Origin: Pseudomonadota bacterium | GTDB taxonomy: Bacteria > Myxococcota_A > Polyangia > Polyangiales > Polyangiaceae | NCBI GenBank assembly: GCA_023423895.1 | Contig: JAFAER010000010.1 | Coordinates: 25,873 to 89,872, forward strand | Direction of reading: 5' to 3' | DNA: 64,000 nucleotides | Shown here: positions 27,360 to 35,341 of the stretch, piece after piece | Layout of the letters: each line of letters opens with the position of its first letter | Position numbering within the stretch: the stretch's first letter is position 1 | Made by a program: the position numbers and the translations under genes | The notes under the pieces: generated by a model | Databases searched by the model: none | Seen by the model: the letters and a program-made list of their open reading frames with translations, nothing else | Told to the model about the DNA's origin: nothing

Positions 27360-28540
27360 GACGCCGCACATTCGCCTCGCCGCTTCTGCTCGCTCCCCTG
27401 CCGTTCGTGCTGTTCGTCGCGTGCGCGAGCTCGGACGACGACGAGACGGCGCGCATCGACGCCGGCGCGGAGGACTCTTCGCTGCCCGATACGGGACCGT
27501 CGGACGACGCCGGAGATGCCAGTGACGACACGTCCGCAGCGCTGCGCTGCAGCGGAGACTTCTGCCTCGTCGATCTGCCGAACCCGGGCGCCTACGGTTT
27601 CACCAAGTGGCAGTTCCGGTCGATCCAGGTCGATCCGAACATCGGCACGTGGGCGGTCGCAAACGGCGCAGTCGGCATCGACGAAGCGACAGCGCAGCTG
27701 CTCCGCTTCGACGGCGAATCCTCCTCCTGGAAGGCGATGCACGCTCCCGTCCTCGGCGCCGGCGCCGACAAGCGAAACATCCGGCTCGGATCGCTCGCGG
27801 CCAACGGCGGGGGCAAGCTCCTCGCCGTCGGCAGCACGATCGACGACGGCACGGGTGTGATCGTCCGCGGCGATGGCACGGCGTTCACCACCGAGCCCTT
27901 CGATGTCGCGCTCGAGGCCGCCTGGTATGCCTCGCCCGACCGAGCATGGGTCGTCGGGCGTGGAGGCGCGATCTACCGCTCGACTCCGGACGGCGACTGG
28001 ATCTCGGAGAGCACTGACACCGGCGAGCTCGTCGCCGTGTGGGGCACCGGACCGGACGACGTCTACGTCAGCGGCGAGAAGCTCGAGGACTTCGGCTCCT
28101 ATGGCTACCTCGGGCACCGCACCGTCGGGGACGATGCAGGCGCGAGCTGGACGTTCGGGACGTTCCTCGACCTCCAGCCGAGACCGTTTGGAGATCACGT
28201 GATCTACGCCGGCGTCGCCGTCGCCGGCGGCCCGCGGTTCTGGGCGGCCCCGGACGTGCTCGCGCGCTGGTCGACGGAGGGAGGCGAGCCGGCATGGGTG
28301 GCCGATTCGTTCGATCCACGCGTCGCGATCAACGCGTTCTGGGCGCGCGCCGCGAACGACATCTGGGCGGTCGGCAACGTCGGGCGCGTGTTCCACTTCG
28401 ACGGGACGACGTGGAAGGACCAGCTCCTCGTCTTCAACGGCGCACCACTCGTCGCGAACCTCACCGGGATCGCCGGTACGAGCACGGGTGAGCTCTTCAT
28501 CGTCGGTGACGGCGTCGCGCTCCGGAGGAAGGCACCATGA
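27356..28540 (+). CDS. Beta-propeller lipoprotein, third of five
   Basis: 394 aa, start in an ATGA overlap. Signal peptide with lipobox FVAC, then an Asp-rich linker and propeller blades such as SPDRAWVVGRGGAIYRS, GPDDVYVSGEKL and AANDIWAVGNVGRVFHFDG. It is related in design to the preceding protein but not a close duplicate. The short CSGDFC loop matches the CNEAFC loop at the same place upstream, and the CAVTPC loop of the next protein, suggesting a shared N-terminal hook in the set. Confidence 0.82.
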   Translation: MRRRTFASPLLLAPLPFVLFVACASSDDDETARIDAGAEDSSLPDTGPSDDAGDASDDTSAALRCSGDFCLVDLPNPGAYGFTKWQFRSIQVDPNIGTWAVANGAVGIDEATAQLLRFDGESSSWKAMHAPVLGAGADKRNIRLGSLAANGGGKLLAVGSTIDDGTGVIVRGDGTAFTTEPFDVALEAAWYASPDRAWVVGRGGAIYRSTPDGDWISESTDTGELVAVWGTGPDDVYVSGEKLEDFGSYGYLGHRTVGDDAGASWTFGTFLDLQPRPFGDHVIYAGVAVAGGPRFWAAPDVLARWSTEGGEPAWVADSFDPRVAINAFWARAANDIWAVGNVGRVFHFDGTTWKDQLLVFNGAPLVANLTGIAGTSTGELFIVGDGVALRRKAP

Positions 28541-29877
28541 GGGCGAGGCATCGATCGTTCGCGCTGGCGAGCGTGCTCGCCCTGGCGCTCTCCGCGCTCG
28601 TCGCGACGGCATGCGATTCCGGCGACGAAGCTCCCCCGCCGGCGCCGGGCATCGACGCCAGCACGACGGATACCGGGCTTGTCGACGCGGGCGCTGCTGA
28701 CACCTCGAATGCCGACGCGCCCGACCCGCTCGTCGACGCGAGCGCGGAGCCTGTCACCTGCGCGGTGACGCCGTGCGCGGTCGAGATCGCATCAGGCGCA
28801 GACTCGGTGTGTGTCCGCGTCGAAGACGGACACGTCCACTGCTGGGGCAGCAACGGCGGCGGTGAGCTCGGACGGGGTCCCGACGCAACGACACCGACGA
28901 ACGCGCCCGCGCCGGTCGTCGATCTCGCGGACGCCACGCAGATCTCGGGCGCCGCCTCCGCTCCCGGCGACACGTATTGCGCCCTGCGTGCCGGTGGCGG
29001 GACCGTGTGCTGGGGCTCGAACGCGAACGGCGTCCTCGGTCGTGTCGACGACTCCGGCGGCGTCGTGACCGAGTCGTCGTCGACCCCCGCGCCGGTCAGC
29101 GGCGTCGGCACCGCGCGGGCGATCGCGGCAGGGTACTTCGTCTCTTGCGCGCTGCTCGCGGGCAACGACGTCGCGTGCTGGGGAGCCAACGACGCGGCGC
29201 AGATCCCGACGCTCCCGAAGGAGCTCGGCGTGACCGTGCCGGCAACGACGTTCGCGCTCGCATCGCCGTCGAAGCAGCTCGGCCTCGCCGACCGCGGGAC
29301 GGTGGCGTTCACCGACAACGGCCTGGTCTCGTGGGGACTCCAGGGAGCGCCGCTCGGCCCGGACACGGGCGTGCTCGGGCGCGAGGTGTCGACCGACACG
29401 GCTCGGCCGGCGACGATCGAGCTCGCACACGTCTCCGCGATCGCCGCAAGCAAGGGTCGCGCGTGTGCGATCGCGAATGGACGCGTGTATTGCTGGGGCG
29501 CGGGTCCGACCGCCGGAAGTGACTCCGTGTACCCTACACCCGTTGGCGTCGGCGGACCGATCGCGCACGCACAGACGATCGCCGTCGGCCCACGCTCTGC
29601 ATGCGCGACGCTGTCCGACGGATCGGCGTGGTGCTGGGGCGACAACTCGCGCGGGCAGCTCGGCATCGGCAACATCGACCTCCAGCCGATCCCCGTGCGC
29701 GTGCAGAAGCTCGCCGGGCGTCCGGTGCGCATGGCCGTCATGGACGCGACGACCTGCGCGATCCTGAGCAACGGAGCCGTCCAGTGTTGGGGGCAGAACG
29801 ACAAAGGACAGCTCGGAACGGGCGCAGCCGATGCGCTGCCCCATCTCGAGCCGCAGAACGTGGTGCTCAAGCCATGA
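28537..29877 (+). CDS. RCC1-repeat lipoprotein, fourth of five
   Basis: 446 aa, start in an ATGA overlap. Signal peptide with lipobox ATAC, Asp/Ala-rich linker, then RCC1-type blades: VHCWGSNGGGELGRG, VCWGSNANGVLGRV, VACWGANDAAQ, VYCWGAG, AWCWGDNSRGQLGIG and VQCWGQNDKGQLGTG. The WG.N..GQLG pattern with paired cysteines is the usual secreted bacterial RCC1 propeller. In eukaryotes RCC1 is a Ran exchange factor, but these bacterial versions are binding scaffolds. Function unknown. Confidence 0.88.
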   Translation: MRARHRSFALASVLALALSALVATACDSGDEAPPPAPGIDASTTDTGLVDAGAADTSNADAPDPLVDASAEPVTCAVTPCAVEIASGADSVCVRVEDGHVHCWGSNGGGELGRGPDATTPTNAPAPVVDLADATQISGAASAPGDTYCALRAGGGTVCWGSNANGVLGRVDDSGGVVTESSSTPAPVSGVGTARAIAAGYFVSCALLAGNDVACWGANDAAQIPTLPKELGVTVPATTFALASPSKQLGLADRGTVAFTDNGLVSWGLQGAPLGPDTGVLGREVSTDTARPATIELAHVSAIAASKGRACAIANGRVYCWGAGPTAGSDSVYPTPVGVGGPIAHAQTIAVGPRSACATLSDGSAWCWGDNSRGQLGIGNIDLQPIPVRVQKLAGRPVRMAVMDATTCAILSNGAVQCWGQNDKGQLGTGAADALPHLEPQNVVLKP

Positions 29878-31610
29878 CCCGCAAAGGCACGAAGAACATC
29901 GTCGGTACGCTCGGTGCGCTCCTCGTCGTCGGCGCGTGCGCGTCGAGCGAGAACGGCGACGGGCCGCCGCCGGGACCGCCGCTCGTACCCAGCGAGTGCC
30001 CGCAGACGTGCTCGGACGACGGGCGCGCCGTGATCGACTGCAACGGTGCCACCGTCACCGCGTGCGGCGCCTACGCGTCCTGTTTCGGGGCGAAGTGCGT
30101 GCCCGGTTGCGAGGCCGCGGCGAACGCGCAGAGCACCGTGGGCTGCGAGTACATCGTCGCGAAGCCTTCGGCGTACACCATCTACCCAGGCAACTTCGAC
30201 GCGAACTGCTACGCGGTGCTCGTCGCGAACACGTGGGGCTCGCCGATCGAGCTCGAGGTCGACTACGACGGACAGCCGATCTCTTCGAGCTACTTCCGTG
30301 TCCCGCGCGGTCGCGGGAAGGACATCCGCTACGAGCTCCTCCCCGAAGGGAAGCTGCCGAGCGGCGAGCTCGCGATCCTCTTCCTCGCGATGCAGCCCGA
30401 CCCGGGCGGCTTCATGAGCGACTACCTTCCCTGCCCCGAAACCGTCGGCGCCGCGATCGTCGGCCAGACCGACGTGAAGGGCAGCGGCTACGGCAAGACG
30501 TTCCGCGTGCGGACGTCTGCGCCCGTCGTCGCCTACGACATCTACCCGTACGGCGGCGCAGACAGCTTCGTCCCGTCGAGCTCACTCCTCTTGCCGACGT
30601 CGGCCTGGGGCACCGACAGCTTCGCGATGGACGGGTGGGCCGCCACCGACGAGCCGCACATCCGCCAGGGGTTCTATCCCTATTTCCAGATCCTCGCCCG
30701 CGAGGACGACACACACGTGAAGGTCCAGCCGACCGCGACGCTCGGCAGCGCCGGCGGGAAGCCCCCGATCCCTGCCGGAACGACCGGCGAGGTCGTGCTG
30801 CAGCGGGGGCAGTTCGTGCAGTTCACCCAGATCGACGAGATCAACGGCACCGCCGTCGCGTCGGACAAGCCGGTCTCGCTCGTCGGCGGCGCGACCTGCA
30901 TGAACATCCCGAACGCGAACCCTGCGTGCGACAGCATCCATCAACAGCTCCCGCCGATCCGCCTGCTCGGCGACACGTACGTGGCGACGCGCTACCGCGA
31001 TCGTGAAGGTCCTGCCGAGCCGGAGTCGACGCCGTGGCGGATCCTCGCGGCAGCCGACGGCACGACGCTCACGTACGATCCGCCGATCCCCGACGCTCCC
31101 ACCACGCTCGACCGCGGCAAGTGGAAAGAGTTCTGGGCACCGGGTCCGTTCGTCGTGAAGAGCCAGGATGCCAATCATCCGATCTACGTCGCGTCGTACA
31201 TGACGGGCGGTTCGAACGTCTCGACGGACGAAGGCGACCCCGAGATGGTCAACGTCGTTCCCGTCGGCCAGTACCTCTCGTCGTATCTGTTCTTGACCGA
31301 TCCCACGTACGGCAACACGAACCTCGTGTTCGTGCGCACGCCCGAGAACGGCACCTACGAGGACGTGCAGCTCGATTGTGTCGGCACGGTGCAGGGATGG
31401 ACCAAGGTCGGCAGCAGCGGCTACGAGATCGCCTACGTCGACCTCGTACGGAAGGGCCTCGCGCAGGGCGCATGCGAGAACGGCGTCCACCGCGCGTCGA
31501 GCAAGCGACCGTTCGCGCTCACCGTCTGGGGCTGGGATCGCTTCGCCAGCTACGGCTACCCGGCGGGGATGGGCACGAAGACCTTGAACGAAATCCCTGC
31601 TCTCCGCTGA
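29874..31610 (+). CDS. IgGFc-binding-type lipoprotein, last of five
   Basis: 578 aa, start in an ATGA overlap. Signal peptide with lipobox VGAC. A Cys-rich N-terminus (CPQTCSDDGRAVIDC, ASCFGAKCVPGCE) leads to the family core: VGCEYIVAKPSAYTIYP, VVAYDIYPYGG, PVSLVGGATCMNIP and the closing FALTVWGWDRFASYGYPAGM. It is a distant relative of the two copies at 1-2818, which share the YPAG.G/N end. It closes the operon; no clear terminator was found in the following 110 bp. Confidence 0.87.
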   Translation: MTRKGTKNIVGTLGALLVVGACASSENGDGPPPGPPLVPSECPQTCSDDGRAVIDCNGATVTACGAYASCFGAKCVPGCEAAANAQSTVGCEYIVAKPSAYTIYPGNFDANCYAVLVANTWGSPIELEVDYDGQPISSSYFRVPRGRGKDIRYELLPEGKLPSGELAILFLAMQPDPGGFMSDYLPCPETVGAAIVGQTDVKGSGYGKTFRVRTSAPVVAYDIYPYGGADSFVPSSSLLLPTSAWGTDSFAMDGWAATDEPHIRQGFYPYFQILAREDDTHVKVQPTATLGSAGGKPPIPAGTTGEVVLQRGQFVQFTQIDEINGTAVASDKPVSLVGGATCMNIPNANPACDSIHQQLPPIRLLGDTYVATRYRDREGPAEPESTPWRILAAADGTTLTYDPPIPDAPTTLDRGKWKEFWAPGPFVVKSQDANHPIYVASYMTGGSNVSTDEGDPEMVNVVPVGQYLSSYLFLTDPTYGNTNLVFVRTPENGTYEDVQLDCVGTVQGWTKVGSSGYEIAYVDLVRKGLAQGACENGVHRASSKRPFALTVWGWDRFASYGYPAGMGTKTLNEIPALR

Positions 31611-31722
31611 TCGGATCGAGCGTTCGACACGTCGGGCGATCGGCTCCTTCGAGCGCGGATCGGAAGTCGCAACGGCGATCGACGATCCATGCGGCGGGGT
31701 TTGGGGTTACCTTGGCGCCGCG

Positions 31723-32547
31723 ATGATTCGACGCTTCCCCCTCCTCTTCCTCGTTCCCGCCCTCACGTTCGCCGTCGTCCCTGCCTGCAAGGAGAAGGCG
31801 ACGGAGATCCCCGATGCAGGCCTCGTCATGACGGCGCCCGTCGACGCCGGCGGCACCGCGCAGGTGACGGACACCTCGCAGTGCCCGGGTTGCCAGCTCG
31901 CGGCGCAGCAGGGCTGGACGTTCCAGGGCATCTACCGCGACAGCGCCTGCACCGAGCCGCTCGTGCAGCAGGTGACGCCGGCATGTGCCGCCGTGCCCGC
32001 GCTCGGGCCCGGGAGCGTCACGTACAACGAAGACGTCGGCGGTCGAAAGGCCGGCGAGACGGCGAGCGTCGAGCTGACCGAGCAGATCCCCCCGACGACG
32101 CCGCGCTTCCAGAAGTCGGGCACGAAGTGCGTCCCCGCGAACGAGGGCGCCGTCGACATCGCCCCTCTCGGCTGCGCCGGACAGAAGGTCTGCCGCGACG
32201 CGAGCGGCATGCTCGCCTGCGGCAACTGCCGCACGTTCGCGAACGGCTGCCCGGACTTCGAGGAGAGCCGCATCTACGCCGCCGTGAACGACCCGCAGAT
32301 CAAGAAGGCCGCTGGTGGCGGCGGCGGTAGCGGCAACCTCGCGCGGCTCCGCCAGTGCTGCGCCGCGCTCGCGGCAGAGGCGAAGCGCCTCGGCAGCTCG
32401 CCCGAGGCGGGCATGATCAACAGCGCCGCTCAGCAGTGCAACACGCTCGTCGCGGCGGCAGGTCCGAGCGGGAACGCGCCGGAGCTCGGCGCGCTGAAGA
32501 CGCTGCTCGCCGGGCGCAACATCCCCGCGATCTGCGCCGGATTCTGA
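31723..32547 (+). CDS. Small Cys-containing lipoprotein
   Basis: 274 aa. Signal peptide with lipobox VPAC, Asp/Ala linker, then about ten further cysteines including CPGC, CGNC and RQCCAALAAEAKRLG. The last 80 residues look helical (Ala/Leu rich after a Gly-rich hinge). No known domain recognised. It follows the coupled operon by 112 bp and may have its own promoter; convergent with the ABC-type operon. Confidence 0.75.
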   Translation: MIRRFPLLFLVPALTFAVVPACKEKATEIPDAGLVMTAPVDAGGTAQVTDTSQCPGCQLAAQQGWTFQGIYRDSACTEPLVQQVTPACAAVPALGPGSVTYNEDVGGRKAGETASVELTEQIPPTTPRFQKSGTKCVPANEGAVDIAPLGCAGQKVCRDASGMLACGNCRTFANGCPDFEESRIYAAVNDPQIKKAAGGGGGSGNLARLRQCCAALAAEAKRLGSSPEAGMINSAAQQCNTLVAAAGPSGNAPELGALKTLLAGRNIPAICAGF

Positions 32548-32588
32548 TCCGATCGTCGTCCGCTCGGCTCGCCGTCTCTTCTCTTCGT

Positions 32589-33275
32589 TCACTTCGCGCG
32601 ACGCGCGAGACGAACGGCGAGACCGAGATAGGCGAGCACGAGCACGACGAGGACGACCGAGCTCGCCCGTCGTGAGAGCTCGAAGCACTGCGGGCCGCCG
32701 AGCAGGCTCATGACGTGGGCCCGCGGCGTGAACAACGAGCCGAAACCCGCGGCGCTTCCGATCACGTAGTCGATCGCCAGGAACATCCCGCGCATCGCGC
32801 CGCGTCCGATCGCCGAGCCGGCGCAGAAGAATGCTGCGTACGCCGCTCCTCCGACGAGGGCGACGCCGAAGGACATCGGTAGATCCCAGGCGAGCGGCGG
32901 ATCCGCGGAGCCGTGCGCAACGGCGCAGACGACGGCCGCAATGACGCCGCAGACGAGCGCGGAGGCCGCCATCGACACGATGACGGACGCCAGGGCGGCG
33001 CGCGGGGGCGGAGCGCCGAGCGCGACGAGACCGCTGACCGCCGGGCGGAGCCCGAGACCGCCGAGGCTCGCGCTGACGATGCCGTAGGTGAGCAGCGGCA
33101 GAACGGCCACGCCGAACGTGCCGCGCATCACGTGGTCGGCGCCGCTCACCTGACCTGCGCTTCGCGAAGAGACGGCGGAGATCACGGCGAAGAGCGTCCA
33201 GCCGAGGATCGGCAGCCATCCGCGCGGCGTGCGAGTGAGCCGCGCCAGCGGAACACGTGAGAGCGCCACGATCAT
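32589..33275 (-). CDS. ABC-type permease-like membrane protein, third gene of export operon
   Basis: 228 aa with about six hydrophobic segments (GWLPILGWTLFAVISAVSS, LPLLTYGIVSASLGGLG, ALASVIVSMAASALVCGVIA, AYAAFFCAGSAIG, VVLVVLVLAYLGLAVRLA). The layout fits an ABC-2-type export permease. Its start overlaps the stop of the pseudo-ATPase by 4 bases, so the three minus-strand genes 35187 to 32589 form one translationally coupled operon. Substrate unknown. Confidence 0.75.
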   Translation of the reverse strand: MIVALSRVPLARLTRTPRGWLPILGWTLFAVISAVSSRSAGQVSGADHVMRGTFGVAVLPLLTYGIVSASLGGLGLRPAVSGLVALGAPPPRAALASVIVSMAASALVCGVIAAVVCAVAHGSADPPLAWDLPMSFGVALVGGAAYAAFFCAGSAIGRGAMRGMFLAIDYVIGSAAGFGSLFTPRAHVMSLLGGPQCFELSRRASSVVLVVLVLAYLGLAVRLARRAK

Positions 33276-34348
33276 CGAGGTCCTCCGGACGGTGGCAGCG
33301 AGGCGGGCGGCAGCGAGGCGGGTGGCAGCGCGCTCGGAGGCATCGACGCCGGCCCCGGTGGAAGCGATCCGGGTGGCGGTGACATCGCGCGCGCGGCGAG
33401 CGCTGCGCGGATCGCGTCCAGCGAGAGAGTGCTCGGCTCGACGAGCTCGACGTCGACGCGCGCCGTCGCGATGGCGTGCGTGATCGCCCTCGCCAGGCGC
33501 TCGACCTCGCGACCGGTCACGAGCACCGCCACGGCATCACCGGCATACGCGGCCGTCTCGACGCGAGTGACGGCGTCCGAGCCACTGAGCGCGCTCACGA
33601 GCGCCGCCGCCCCGAGCTTGCCTGCGCGCGGTGATACGACGATCCGGGTCGACGCGTTTCCTTCCGGGCCCAGCGTCATGTGCGCGAGCTCGGGCGGGAG
33701 CGGGGCGTACACGCCGGCCGTGAGGACGGCGAGACGATCGGCGAGCCGCGTCGCATCGCGTGGCGATCCGCTCGTCACGACGACACACGACGTTGCCGAC
33801 CGCGTACGGATCGCTTCGACGACGAGACTCAACGCAACGGCGTCCATCGCGACGAGAGGCTCCTCCACGAGGAGGACGTCGGCGCGCGACGAGAGCGCGA
33901 TCGCGAGCGTGACGGCGCGTCGTTCCTCGACGGAGAGCGAGCGGATGCGCCGCCCCGCGAGGCCCGCAATGCCGAGAGGAGCGAGGCGTTCACTGGCCGG
34001 GCGTCGCGGCTCGCCACGGACCTCACCGGCGAGATCGCAGATCTCCTCGACGCGGAGCGCATCCGGCAGAGGAGCATCGAGCGCGACGCGCGCGATCCGC
34101 ACGCGTGCGGCCTCAGGCATGCCGCCGAAAACGGCCACGCGCCCCGCGGCCGGCTTCACCGTGCCGTCGATCACGTCGAGCAGCAGCGCCGTTCCGTCCT
34201 TCGGGCCTCCGATGACGCCCAGCACGCCGCGCGAGTGCTCGAGGCTGACATGCGTGAGCACCACACGCGCCTGCGTCCTCTCGAAGAGGCCGCGCGCGCG
34301 CGGAAGGACGACGCGCCCACGAGCCGACACCGCGCCGAGCTGGATCAT
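33272..34348 (-). CDS. Degenerate ABC ATPase
   Basis: 358 aa with ABC-ATPase layout but eroded motifs. The Walker A position (residues 47-54) reads GGPKDGTA, without the GK[S/T]. The signature is LSVEE (138-142) instead of LSGGQ. Walker B keeps ADVLLVEEP (156-163). The H-loop His is lost (TSGSP at 192-196). Nucleotide hydrolysis is therefore unlikely. A C-terminal domain of ~120 residues ends in repeats of Pro-Pro-Ala-Ser-Leu. Start and stop each overlap a permease gene by ATGA, so it is co-made with them. It may act as a structural or regulatory subunit. Confidence 0.78.
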   Translation of the reverse strand: MIQLGAVSARGRVVLPRARGLFERTQARVVLTHVSLEHSRGVLGVIGGPKDGTALLLDVIDGTVKPAAGRVAVFGGMPEAARVRIARVALDAPLPDALRVEEICDLAGEVRGEPRRPASERLAPLGIAGLAGRRIRSLSVEERRAVTLAIALSSRADVLLVEEPLVAMDAVALSLVVEAIRTRSATSCVVVTSGSPRDATRLADRLAVLTAGVYAPLPPELAHMTLGPEGNASTRIVVSPRAGKLGAAALVSALSGSDAVTRVETAAYAGDAVAVLVTGREVERLARAITHAIATARVDVELVEPSTLSLDAIRAALAARAMSPPPGSLPPGPASMPPSALPPASLPPASLPPSGGPR

Positions 34349-35187
34349 GACTCCTCTCTCTCGCCGAGGAGTAGGCGACGGCGAATGAAGAACGTCGCGA
34401 CGCCACCGAAGATCGCGACCGCCACGAGCGCGCGAAGGAATCGCAATGCGTCCACCGAACCTGGGCCGAGGGACGATCGCAGCGCCGCCAGCGCCGACGG
34501 GATGGCGAAGAGCTCGGTCACCTCCGTCGGAAGTGGACCGGTGAGCGCGTTAGACAGGATCTCCGGCACGACGAGCACGAAGAGGAGCGCGAAGTATCCG
34601 GAGAGGCGCGTGCGCGAGCCGAGCGCCGCGAACGCGACCGGAGCGACGACGGCCGCAAACGCGAACGCGTAGACCACCGCACCGAGCGTCGACTGCGCCG
34701 TGAGCGCGACCGTTCGCAGCTGCAAAGCCCCGGCAAGCGCCGCCAGCGAGACGAGCAACGTGCCGCCTCCGACGACGATCGCGAGGACCGCGACGAGCCC
34801 GCCGACCCGGGCCAGGAGATATCCATGCACGGTCGTCGTTCGCGAGACGAACAGGTGGCGGATGCCTTCGGCGCGGTCGCGACGCAGCGCGCCCGCAGAG
34901 ACGGCGACGGCGTGCAAGAAGCCGCCACCCCAGGCGAGCGCGCTCGATGCGAGGGTCGGCATGCTCTCGACGGGCGCGTCTCCACCGCGACGAGCGAAGG
35001 CGATCGCGATCACGCAGAGGACCAGCACGGTGAAGACGGACACCGCGATCGACACGAGCGCGAGAGGCCCGCGGCGCGCCAGCGTCGCCCCGAGGAGCAC
35101 GAGCGTGGCCCCGCCCGCACGCCGGCGCTCGGCGCGCGCCGAGGGACCTGGCCCCTGCGGGAGGCTCACGGGCGAGGTCGGTGCCAT
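34345..35187 (-). CDS. ABC-2-type permease-like membrane protein, first gene of export operon
   Basis: 280 aa from ATG 35187; the long upstream extension is excluded since it would run into the divergent gene. About six membrane segments: LALVSIAVSVFTVLVLCVIA, SALAWGGGFLHAVAVSAGAL, LVAVLAIVVGGGTLLVSLAA, VVYAFAFAAVVAPVAFAAL, SGYFALLFVLVVPEIL and ALVAVAIFGGVATFFI. It resembles ABC-2 permeases that work with an ATPase. The ATG pairs head to head with a plus-strand ATG at 35186 inside one CATG; I place the divergent gene start at 35342 instead. Confidence 0.78.
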   Translation of the reverse strand: MAPTSPVSLPQGPGPSARAERRRAGGATLVLLGATLARRGPLALVSIAVSVFTVLVLCVIAIAFARRGGDAPVESMPTLASSALAWGGGFLHAVAVSAGALRRDRAEGIRHLFVSRTTTVHGYLLARVGGLVAVLAIVVGGGTLLVSLAALAGALQLRTVALTAQSTLGAVVYAFAFAAVVAPVAFAALGSRTRLSGYFALLFVLVVPEILSNALTGPLPTEVTELFAIPSALAALRSSLGPGSVDALRFLRALVAVAIFGGVATFFIRRRLLLGEREES

Positions 35188-35341
35188 GAGCCTCGAAAAG
35201 ACCACAGCTTCGACCGGTGCGGAAGGTCCTGGGTTGGGCTCGACCGTCCGCGCCCTTCTCCGCCGCTTCTCCGCCCGCTCCCCGGTGCTCGAGCTACGCC
35301 GTGCTATAGGCTCCTTCGCCAGTCGTTTTGGCACGCGTTCG

